NCBI GenBank assembly: GCA_947174155.1
Contig: CAMWHX010000070.1
Coordinates: 1 to 5,788, forward strand
Length of the DNA stretch: 5,788 nt
Origin: an uncultured Porphyromonadaceae bacterium
GTDB lineage: Bacteria; Bacteroidota; Bacteroidia; Bacteroidales; Muribaculaceae
Direction of reading: 5' to 3'
Shown here: positions 1 to 5,788 of the stretch, one piece after another
Layout: each line of letters opens with the position of its first letter
Numbering within the stretch: position 1 is the stretch's first letter
The notes under the pieces: generated by a model
The model's database searches: none
Seen by the model: only the letters and a program-made list of their open reading frames with translations
What the model was told of the DNA's origin: nothing
Program-made: the position numbers and the translations under genes

Positions 1-28
1 GAAAAAACTCACAATATCCGTAGACATT

Positions 29-466
29 ATGGCAATTTGGTTTGAGACGAAAGTCCGCTACGACAAGATGCAGGAAAACGGGGCTGTAAAGAAGGTCAAC
101 GAGCCCTATCTCGTCGACGCTCTCACCTTCACGGAGGCTGAGGCTCGTATCATCGAGCAGATGACCCCCTTTATCTCGGGCGACTTCTCGATTTCCGCAG
201 TAAAGAAGACCAAGATTTCAGAAATATTTTTCGACGAGACCGGTGACCGCTACTATATGGTCAAGGTCAACTTCATCACCCTTGACGAGAAGACCGGAGT
301 CGAGAAGAAGAGTGCCAGCCTGATACTCGTGCAGGCCGGTGACTTCGAAGGAGCCTTGGCGCGTTTCAAGGAGGGTATGAAAGACACTATGGCCGACTAC
401 GAGATTGCCTCCATCACCGAGACGATGCTGATGGATGTCTATCCCCTGGTACTGGACCAGCGCTAA
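29..466 (+). CDS. DUF4494 family protein (function unknown)
   Basis: This encodes a 145-residue soluble protein with no signal peptide or membrane segment, so it should be cytoplasmic. It matches my memory of DUF4494, a small family found in Bacteroidota. The typical signatures are visible: an N-terminal W-F-E-x-K-V-R-Y stretch at residues 4-11, EPYLVDALTFTEAEARIIE at 25-43, a K-V-x-F-I-T-L-D-E-K-x-G segment near 79-90, and a C-terminal G-M-K-D-T-M-A-D-Y-E-I-A-S block at 116-128. The length is normal for the family and the gene looks intact. The ATG at 29 is preferred because the family motif begins three residues later. There is no Shine-Dalgarno sequence. It ends 23 bases before the YggS-type gene and is probably co-transcribed with it. 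No biochemical role is known to me. The first 28 bases of the window, upstream of it, show nothing recognisable. Confidence 0.9.
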   Translation: MAIWFETKVRYDKMQENGAVKKVNEPYLVDALTFTEAEARIIEQMTPFISGDFSISAVKKTKISEIFFDETGDRYYMVKVNFITLDEKTGVEKKSASLILVQAGDFEGALARFKEGMKDTMADYEIASITETMLMDVYPLVLDQR

Positions 467-489
467 GAAACTTCCAAAATACCGCCAAC

Positions 490-1155
490 ATGATAGCCGA
501 ACGCATCAGAGAGATTCACGAGGCTCTCCCCGAGGGGGTAGAACTCGTGGCAGTGTCGAAGTTTCATCCGGTGGAGGCGCTTCGAGAGGCCTACGACGCC
601 GGTCAGCGCATATTCGGTGAGAGCCGCGTGCAGGAGCTGCTCGCCAAGGAGCCGCAGATGTCCGCGGATGTGCGCTGGCACTTCATCGGACACCTCCAGA
701 CCAACAAGGTGAAGCAGCTCGTCGGCCATGTGGCCATGATCGAGAGTGTGGACTCCGAGCGGCTGCTTGATCTTATAGACGAGCAGTCGGTCAAGGTCGG
801 GGTCGTGACGCATGTCCTGATGCAGGTTCACGTAGCCCGTGAGGAGACCAAGACCGGCTTCCTCCCCGAGGAGCTGGAAGCCTATTTCGCTGATCGTCGT
901 TTCGAGCGCCTCAGGGCTGTCCATATAGACGGCATCATGGGGATGGCCTCCAATACCGATGACCTCGACCGCGTGCGAGCCGACTTCGAAGCGATTGCCG
1001 GAATCTATCGGCGTGTCAAGGGGGAGATAGCCCCCGACCTGCGAGGGTTCGACCGACTGTCGATGGGTATGAGCGGCGACTGGCCGATAGCAGTCGAGTG
1101 CGGGTCCAACATGGTCCGTATCGGAAGTTACATCTTCGGCACGCGTCAATACTGA
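490..1155 (+). CDS. yggS: YggS/PLPBP family pyridoxal 5'-phosphate-binding homeostasis protein
   Basis: The product is a 221-residue cytoplasmic protein of the YggS/PROSC (PLPBP) family. These are single-domain, alanine-racemase-fold TIM barrels that bind PLP without a known catalytic reaction and help keep free PLP and amino/keto acid pools in balance. The PLP lysine is K24 in A-V-S-K (21-24). Other family marks are F-G-E-S-R-V-Q-E (42-49), where many relatives have F-G-E-N, W-H-F-I-G-H-L-Q-T-N-K (63-73), L-S-M-G-M-S (190-195) and the phosphate-binding G-S-N-M-V-R-I-G (205-212). The N-terminus is about 12 residues shorter before the lysine than in E. coli YggS, but the barrel looks complete. 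The ATG at 490 gives a normal first helix. It sits 23 bases after the DUF4494 gene and probably shares its transcript. The family assignment is secure; the homeostasis role is inferred from relatives. Confidence 0.95.
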   Translation: MIAERIREIHEALPEGVELVAVSKFHPVEALREAYDAGQRIFGESRVQELLAKEPQMSADVRWHFIGHLQTNKVKQLVGHVAMIESVDSERLLDLIDEQSVKVGVVTHVLMQVHVAREETKTGFLPEELEAYFADRRFERLRAVHIDGIMGMASNTDDLDRVRADFEAIAGIYRRVKGEIAPDLRGFDRLSMGMSGDWPIAVECGSNMVRIGSYIFGTRQY

Positions 1156-1248
1156 CCTCGCGAGCGGGAAGACATTAAGCCGGATCAGACAGCTTTTTTC
1201 TACATTATCCTAATATATCCACAATTACCAACACTAAGTAAAAGTCTT

Positions 1249-2574
1249 ATGGTAGAACAGACCGCAAACCAAAAGAAGAGTTACGCACTGCCGATCATCA
1301 TCATGTTCGCGCTCTTCTTCATGATAGCCTTCGTGACAGGCTATCAGAATCCGCTCGGATCAGTGATCGAGAAGATGTCGAAGGGTAATCCCCTGATGTC
1401 ACAGCTCGGCACTCTGGCCAACTTCATAGCCTACGCGTTTATGGGCTATCCGGCCGGTAAGCTGCTCCAGAACAAGGGCTTCCGAGTGACAGCCCTCTGG
1501 GCCGTGACGATCGGTTTCATCGGAGTGGCCATAACCTACTTCTCCGGCTTTATCTGTGTAGACTCCACAGCCGTTACGATCTATATCCTTGGTGCCTTCG
1601 TAGCGGGATTCTCGATGTGTCTGCTCAACACTGTGGTCAACCCTATGCTCAACTCTCTGGGTGCCACTCCCAACCAGGGAAACCAGCTGGTGCAGTTCGG
1701 CGGATCGTTTAACTCCCTCGGAGCCACGTTGGCACCCGTCATCGTAGGGGGACTGCTTGGAGGAGCTGCGAGCACCATCTCCTCAGCCAATCCGGTCTTC
1801 TACCTGGCCATGGTCATCTTTGCAGTGGCCTTCATCGTGCTTTATCTCAGCAAGCTCCCCGAGTCGCCTGACCTCGGCAAGCCCCAGGCGCAGGTACGCG
1901 TGTCGGGAGCCTTCAAATATCCCAACTTCACCTTCGGCGTTCTGGCCATATTCTGCTATGTGGGTCTTGAAGTCGGCGTAGCCAACTGGACTTACCAGTA
2001 CCTTGAAAAGCATATGGAGGTTTCCGCCGCCAATCCCGGACTGAGCGCAGCCGCTATCGCCGGCACAGTCGTCGGAATCTACTGGCTGCTGATGCTCATA
2101 GGGCGCCTCATCGGCGGAGTCATCGGCGGAAAAGTCTCCTCGCGCGCCATGCTGACAGTCGCCACCCTGGGCTCCATGGCCTTCATCCTGCTCGGCATAT
2201 TCACCGAGGAGGAGCTGGTGACCTTCATCGGTTTCGACTCTTCGGCGCTGAGCTTCGGCACGGTGCAGGTGCCCCTGAACGCAATCTTCTTCGTGCTCTG
2301 TGGTATCTTCGCCTCTATCATGTGGGGTGCGATCTTCAACCTCTCCGTGACGGGACTCGGTAAATACACGGCCGTTGCCTCCGGTATCTTCATGGTCATG
2401 GTGTGTGGTGGAGGAATCTTCCCCTTCATCCAGTCCTCCATAGCCGCCGGGAGTATCCTGGGGAGTTTCTGGATAGATTTCGCTCTGGCCGCCTACATAT
2501 TTATCTATGCCCTCGTGCTCTCTCGCCCCTCGAAGAGACTGCCCGAAGAGCCTGAGATACTCGTCGAAGAGTGA
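1249..2574 (+). CDS. Major facilitator superfamily sugar transporter (FHS/fucose-permease-like)
   Basis: This 441-residue inner-membrane protein shows about 12 hydrophobic helices, roughly at residues 13-32, 51-70, 78-98, 109-132, 150-172, 181-202, 223-246, 267-293, 299-317, 343-364, 372-392 and 406-425. A hydrophilic central loop (203-222) separates the two six-helix halves. The pattern N-P-M-L-N-S-L-G (131-138) followed by F-N-S-L-G-A-T-L-A-P (154-163) resembles the FHS branch, which includes proton-coupled fucose, glucose/galactose and N-acetylglucosamine permeases. G-Y-P-A-G-K-L-L (66-73) is the expected loop after helix 2. A membrane glutamate, E241, in G-L-E-V-G-V-A-N-W is a candidate coupling or substrate residue. 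The substrate cannot be read from sequence; the adjacent transketolase makes a pentose or related sugar plausible. The coding sequence ends in tandem stops, TGA-TAA. A 93-base AT-rich spacer precedes it with no promoter I would call. Confidence 0.88.
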   Translation: MVEQTANQKKSYALPIIIMFALFFMIAFVTGYQNPLGSVIEKMSKGNPLMSQLGTLANFIAYAFMGYPAGKLLQNKGFRVTALWAVTIGFIGVAITYFSGFICVDSTAVTIYILGAFVAGFSMCLLNTVVNPMLNSLGATPNQGNQLVQFGGSFNSLGATLAPVIVGGLLGGAASTISSANPVFYLAMVIFAVAFIVLYLSKLPESPDLGKPQAQVRVSGAFKYPNFTFGVLAIFCYVGLEVGVANWTYQYLEKHMEVSAANPGLSAAAIAGTVVGIYWLLMLIGRLIGGVIGGKVSSRAMLTVATLGSMAFILLGIFTEEELVTFIGFDSSALSFGTVQVPLNAIFFVLCGIFASIMWGAIFNLSVTGLGKYTAVASGIFMVMVCGGGIFPFIQSSIAAGSILGSFWIDFALAAYIFIYALVLSRPSKRLPEEPEILVEE

Positions 2575-2579
2575 TAATC

Positions 2580-2649
2580 AATTCATAATTCATAATTCAT
2601 AATTCATAATTGAGCAGCCCCGGTAATTATGAATTATGAATTATGAATT
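2580..2649. repeat. Heptamer inverted repeat (AATTCAT array), perfect 25-bp hairpin
   Basis: On the + strand the left side reads as four AATTCAT heptamers plus AATT (2580-2611). The right side reads as three AATTATG heptamers plus AATT (2625-2649), the exact reverse complement. Bases 2587-2611 can therefore pair perfectly with 2625-2649 across a 13-base loop (2612-2624). The left arm carries one additional heptamer. The stem is almost entirely A/T, with a G-C pair only once per heptamer, and no T-tract follows the right arm, so it does not look like a standard intrinsic terminator. It lies 5 bases after the transporter stop and 39 bases before the transketolase ATG. It may be a dispersed intergenic repeat, an mRNA-stabilising stem or a cruciform; the role is unknown. 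Confidence 0.9.
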
Positions 2650-2688
2650 TAAAAATAAGAAGCTTAACCTTAAATATCATACCAAACG

Positions 2689-4713
2689 ATGGACAACAAG
2701 CTGATGCGCAGAGCCGCTGACAATGTCCGTGCCCTCGTGGCGCAGATGGTCGAGAAGGCCAAGTCCGGTCACCCCGGAGGATCAATGGGAGGCGCTGATT
2801 TTGCAACAGTGCTCTTCTCAAAATACATGGTCTACGACCCCAACGATCCGATGTGGGTCGGTAGAGATCGCTTCTTCCTTGACCCCGGCCATATGTCGCC
2901 GATGCTGTATGCCGTACTGGCGATGACCGGACGTTACCCCGTCGAAGAGCTGGAGCAGTTTCGCCAGTGGGGTAGTGTGACACCGGGTCACCCCGAACTC
3001 GATCCAATGCGCGGGGTAGACAACGGCAGCGGTCCTCTGGGCCAAGGTCACGCCATGGCCGTCGGTTGTGCTATCGCAGAGCGCTATATGGCCGCCCGTT
3101 TCGGTGAGGTCGTTTCTCACAAGACTTATGCCTTTATCTCCGACGGAGGAATCCAGGAAGAGGTATCGCAAGGGGCAGGTCGTATTGCCGGCACACTCGG
3201 GCTGCATAACCTCATCATGTTTTATGACTCCAATGACGTTCAGCTCTCCACTATGGTCAGCGACGTCACCAGCGAGGACACCGCCGCCAAGTATCGTGCA
3301 TGGGGATGGAACGTGCTGGAAGTTGACGGCACGGATCCCGAGGCTATCGGCGGCGCTCTGAGCATGGCCCAGGAGGAGCATGAGCGTCCGACCCTCATCA
3401 TCGGTCATACCGTCATGGCCAAGGGTGTGGTGAAAAGTGACGGCTCATCGCTTGAAGGAGCCATCTCCACTCACGGCCAACCCCTTTCGAAGGCAGGAGC
3501 GGATATTGACGCCACAATCCGTAATCTCGGCGGAGATCCCGCCGAAGGATTCAAGATCTGGGATGACGTGCAGGCCATGTTTGACATGCGTCGCCTCGAA
3601 CTGTCGCATATCGTGTCTGAGCGTAAGGAGAAATTTCACGCATGGAAGCAGGAGAATCCTGAGTTGGCCGAGACATTAGGGCAGTGGATGTCGGGTAAAT
3701 GTCCCGATCTCGATTGGAGTCAGATAGAGCTCAAACCGAATGTGGCCACACGCACCACCTCGGGCACAATACTGAATTTCCTCGGCAAGCATGTCGGCAA
3801 TATGATCGTGTCTTCGGCCGATCTCGCCAACTCCGATAAGACCGAAGGATTTCTCAAGGCTGCCGGTCAGATCGTACGCGGAGATTTCAGCAAGGGATTC
3901 TTGCAGGCCGGAGTTGCGGAGCTGACCATGGCCTGCCTGATGAACGGTATAGTGCTTCACGGCGGCATGATCGCTGCCTGCGGCACCTTCTTCGTCTTCT
4001 CTGACTATGAGAAACCTGCTATCCGCATGTCGGCTCTGATGGAGTTGCCCGTAAAGTATATATTCAGCCACGATGCCTTCCGAGTAGGTGAGGACGGACC
4101 GACACACCAACCCGTGGAGCACGAGATGCAGATGCGTCTGCTCGAAATGATGGATAACCTTCACGGCACCCAGTCGCTCCTCTGTCTGCGCCCGGCGGAT
4201 GGTCCCGAGACTCTTATGGCCTATAAGATGGCCATGGAGAATACGGCTTCACCCACGGTCCTCATCCTGACGCGCCAGGACGTAGAGGATATCCCCGGAC
4301 AAGATCGTGTGAAGGATGTCGAGGGTATGCGTCGCGGTGCCTATGTGGCCTGGGGAGACGGGAAGCCCGATCTGGTGCTTGTCGGCAATGGCAGTGAAGT
4401 GTCGCTCCTCGTCAAGGTGGCCCAACGCCTCCGGGAGGAGGGTATAGCCGCCCGCGTTGTGTCCGTTCCCTCGCAGGGTCTCTTCATGCGTCAGAGCGAA
4501 GACTACAAGCATGAGATCCTCCCCGACGGAGTGCCCGAATTCGGTGTCACCGCAGGTCTGCCGGTATCGTTGATGCCCGTGATGCGCGGTCGATATGAGA
4601 TTTTCGGCATGACCCGCTTCGGTGCCTCCGCTCCCGCCAAGGTGCTTGACGAGAAGTTTGGCTTTACAGTCGAGAATATTCTCGGCAAGGTTAAGGACTT
4701 TCTGAAGAAGTAA
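2689..4713 (+). CDS. tkt: Transketolase
   Basis: This is a complete 674-residue, thiamine-diphosphate-dependent transketolase, which moves two-carbon ketol units between sugar phosphates in the non-oxidative pentose phosphate pathway in the cytoplasm. The N-terminal cofactor domain has K-S-G-H-P-G with H28, H68 in P-G-H-M-S, H101 in T-P-G-H-P-E, and G-P-L-G-Q-G (115-120). The metal/ThDP motif is S-D-G at 151-153 with N182 downstream. H262 (S-T-H-G) corresponds to the active-site loop histidine. The pyrimidine-binding domain has R355, S-A-D-L-A-N-S (376-382), catalytic E411, and H461, D469 and H473 in H-D-x-F-R-V-G-E-D-G-P-T-H-Q-P-V-E. The C-terminal domain follows from about 535. Relative to E. 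coli TktA there is a roughly 9-residue insertion near 485-496, and GDG is replaced by SDG. All essential residues are present, so it should be active. It probably works with the upstream sugar transporter. Confidence 0.96.
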   Translation: MDNKLMRRAADNVRALVAQMVEKAKSGHPGGSMGGADFATVLFSKYMVYDPNDPMWVGRDRFFLDPGHMSPMLYAVLAMTGRYPVEELEQFRQWGSVTPGHPELDPMRGVDNGSGPLGQGHAMAVGCAIAERYMAARFGEVVSHKTYAFISDGGIQEEVSQGAGRIAGTLGLHNLIMFYDSNDVQLSTMVSDVTSEDTAAKYRAWGWNVLEVDGTDPEAIGGALSMAQEEHERPTLIIGHTVMAKGVVKSDGSSLEGAISTHGQPLSKAGADIDATIRNLGGDPAEGFKIWDDVQAMFDMRRLELSHIVSERKEKFHAWKQENPELAETLGQWMSGKCPDLDWSQIELKPNVATRTTSGTILNFLGKHVGNMIVSSADLANSDKTEGFLKAAGQIVRGDFSKGFLQAGVAELTMACLMNGIVLHGGMIAACGTFFVFSDYEKPAIRMSALMELPVKYIFSHDAFRVGEDGPTHQPVEHEMQMRLLEMMDNLHGTQSLLCLRPADGPETLMAYKMAMENTASPTVLILTRQDVEDIPGQDRVKDVEGMRRGAYVAWGDGKPDLVLVGNGSEVSLLVKVAQRLREEGIAARVVSVPSQGLFMRQSEDYKHEILPDGVPEFGVTAGLPVSLMPVMRGRYEIFGMTRFGASAPAKVLDEKFGFTVENILGKVKDFLKK

Positions 4714-4714
4714 T

Positions 4715-4811
4715 CGAGATCGGGATTAATCGGATTAACAGGAGTGATTGGAGGAATTGGAATAGTCCCGACTAAATCCTGCTAATCCCGGTTAATCCCG
4801 ATAAAATCTCG
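4715..4811. repeat. Long imperfect inverted repeat of GGGATTAAT/GGATTAACA units
   Basis: Directly after the transketolase stop, the left arm (about 4715-4743) contains CGAGAT, CGGGATTAAT, CGGATTAACA and GGA. The right arm (about 4776-4811) contains its imperfect reverse complement: ATCCTGCTAATCCCG, GTTAATCCCGAT and AAAATCTCG. The arms differ by a few substitutions and a five-base bulge near the base of the stem. The roughly 32-base loop contains a small perfect hairpin, TAGTC-CC-GACTA (4763-4774). The GGATTAAC-type unit is also repeated in tandem within each arm. No T-run follows, so a classic rho-independent terminator is not evident, although the stem could still protect the 3' end of the transketolase mRNA. 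I read it as a dispersed intergenic repeat; function is unproven. Confidence 0.8.
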
Positions 4812-4818
4812 GCGACTT

Positions 4819-4850
4819 AATTCAGAATTCAACATTCATAATTCAACATT
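4819..4850. repeat. Degenerate AATTCA tandem repeat
   Basis: Four successive units, AATTCAG, AATTCAAC, ATTCAT and AATTCAAC, run up to seven bases before the ATG of the DUF5106 gene. The units resemble the AATTCAT heptamers upstream of the transketolase, but here they are diverged and have no inverted partner. It carries an in-frame TAA (4839-4841) that blocks any longer N-terminus for the downstream gene. It is probably a decayed copy of the same intergenic repeat family. Confidence 0.7.
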
Positions 4851-4856
4851 ATACAG

Positions 4857-5612
4857 ATGTTTTTTCTCCTTCCAGCTGTCCCTGCTGAATTGACACAGCC
4901 TGCCGAGAGGGCAGAGTATGTCGTGTGTCATTACTGGGACAGTGTGGATTGGAGAGACGTCACCGATACGGATACTCCCGTCATCGAGGGAGCGTTTGCC
5001 GACTACGCTACCGTGCTTCCGCTCCTCCCGGCGGATAAGCGGGCAGAAGCTCTGTCGGGATGGTTGGCAGACGTTCACTCCGGCAGTAATGCCTCTTGGG
5101 AGATGGTCAGACGACTCGGGAGGATTTATCTCTATGGGTACGATTCACCCGTCTATGACACTGAGATCTATTTCGACTTCGCCGAGGCTGCTACAGCGCT
5201 TGACTCCTCAGACGCGCGGATGGTAGAAGATGTGCGGGACCTTGCAGCCAATTGCCCGGGCGCACCCGGTAGCGATCTCTGTCTTATAGATCGGACCGGA
5301 GAGGAGACTACACTATACAGTATGATCGGAGATACCTCTCCGGAAGGAGTAATGCTGATCTTCTACTCCCCCGACTGCCGCGACTGTCACGAATTGAGAG
5401 ATCGCTTACAGCAGAATCCACCCGCGGAGAATATAATAGCCGTGTATGCCGGAGAAGACACCGAAGCTTGGCAACGTGATCTCCAATCATGGCCGGCGAC
5501 ATGGAGCGTCACCAGAGCATGTGAGGGTGATGAGGTTCCATACCTGATCCGACGTACTCCGACCATCTACCGGCTGAACGCGAAGGGAGTCGTTATTAGT
5601 CGAGAGTTATAA
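4857..5612 (+). CDS. DUF5106 / thioredoxin-like domain protein lacking a signal peptide
   Basis: The product has 251 residues in two parts. Residues 1-130 match my memory of DUF5106, a Bacteroidota domain: L-P-A-V-P-A-E-L near the start, P-A-E-R-A-E-Y-V-V-C-H-Y-W-D (15-28), F-A-D-Y (47-50), and I-Y-L-Y-G-Y-D-S-P-V-Y (90-100). Residues 140-251 form a thioredoxin-like domain with an F-Y-S-P-D-C-R-D-C motif, giving redox cysteines C174 and C177, and the expected cis-proline at T-P (P235). Such proteins are usually exported and thought to act in envelope thiol-disulfide chemistry. Here the conserved domain starts at the first residues, with no lipoprotein or Sec signal; a TAA lies 15 bases upstream in frame, inside a repeat, so no extension is possible. 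The C-terminus also stops soon after the P235 strand and may lack the last helix. It could be a cytosolic variant or a 5'-truncated gene. Domain naming is moderately sure. Confidence 0.78.
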   Translation: MFFLLPAVPAELTQPAERAEYVVCHYWDSVDWRDVTDTDTPVIEGAFADYATVLPLLPADKRAEALSGWLADVHSGSNASWEMVRRLGRIYLYGYDSPVYDTEIYFDFAEAATALDSSDARMVEDVRDLAANCPGAPGSDLCLIDRTGEETTLYSMIGDTSPEGVMLIFYSPDCRDCHELRDRLQQNPPAENIIAVYAGEDTEAWQRDLQSWPATWSVTRACEGDEVPYLIRRTPTIYRLNAKGVVISREL

Positions 5613-5666
5613 TCGGGTGACAATTACCGCATTAACAATATTTAACACGAATTTTCTATCCAAAAA

Positions 5667-5698
5667 TTTGCACCAGACCGAAAAAGGTGCTAACTTTG
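5667..5698 (+). promoter_or_regulatory. Bacteroidota-type promoter for the initiator tRNA
   Basis: A -33 box TTTG (5667-5670) and a -7 box TAACTTTG (5691-5698) are separated by exactly 20 bases. They match the primary sigma-factor consensus of Bacteroides and relatives, TTTG-N19-21-TAnnTTTG. Transcription would begin around 5703-5705, about ten bases before the mature tRNA 5' end, a short leader suitable for RNase P processing. It shows that the tRNA is transcribed independently of the DUF5106 gene. Confidence 0.85.
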
Positions 5699-5714
5699 CA
5701 CTCGAAATCAACAC

Positions 5715-5788
<74 letters not shown>

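Noticed and set aside
463..1149. A 228-codon open frame on the minus strand opposite the YggS-type gene
   Set aside because: It mirrors the conserved + strand gene almost exactly, its translation is rich in H, L and G without a recognisable domain, and the + strand protein has clear family motifs. It is a by-product of GC-rich codon use.
1177..1199. Possible intrinsic terminator after the YggS-type gene (AAGC...GCTT followed by a run of six T)
   Set aside because: The stem is only four base pairs with an 11-base loop, too weak to call. A nearby palindrome CTCGCGAG (1157-1164) has no loop and no T-tract directly behind it.
1200..1248. Promoter for the transporter gene (TACATTAT near 1201)
   Set aside because: It matches TAnnTTTG only partly, and no TTTG lies 19-21 bases upstream.
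2580..2649. CRISPR-like array from the repeated AATTCAT units
   Set aside because: The units are 7 bases long and directly abutting with no spacers, and no cas gene is present.
2650..2688. Promoter for transketolase (TAACCTTA in the leader)
   Set aside because: Only half the informative -7 positions match, and no TTTG sits at the right distance; the gene may be transcribed from further upstream.
2818..3408. A 196-codon open frame on the minus strand inside transketolase, with similar ones at 3676-4164 and 2079-2441
   Set aside because: They lie wholly within strongly supported + strand genes and show no recognisable motif, promoter or start context.

Overview
The window looks like a chromosomal segment of a Bacteroidales bacterium, plausibly Muribaculaceae or a relative. 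Three observations support this. Two protein families typical of Bacteroidota are present (DUF4494 and DUF5106). None of the five start codons is preceded by a clear GGAGG-type ribosome site; the leaders are A/T-rich instead. The final tRNA has a textbook Bacteroidota promoter (TTTG, 20 bases, TAnnTTTG). Family assignments rest on remembered motifs, not on a search.

All genes lie on the + strand. At 29-466 is a small DUF4494 protein, followed 23 bases later by a YggS/PLPBP-type PLP-binding protein (490-1155); the two look like one transcription unit. After a 93-base gap comes a 12-helix major facilitator transporter of the fucose/glucose permease (FHS-like) type (1249-2574), then a full-length transketolase (2689-4713). 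A sugar importer next to a pentose-phosphate enzyme suggests sugar, perhaps pentose, uptake and use. A DUF5106 protein with a C-terminal thioredoxin-like CxxC domain follows (4857-5612); it has no visible export signal. An initiator tRNA-Met (5715-5788) closes the window, which stops one base short of a possible CCA end.

The spacers around the transketolase are the most unusual part. The one before it holds a perfect 25-bp inverted repeat built of AATTCAT heptamers. The one after it holds a long imperfect inverted repeat of GGGATTAAT/GGATTAACA units, then a degenerate AATTCA repeat ending just before the DUF5106 start codon. These look like dispersed intergenic repeats and may have reshaped the gene borders. 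There is no CRISPR array, transposase, phage gene or rRNA. I found no convincing new multi-gene system; the repeats and the leaderless DUF5106 gene deserve the closest look.
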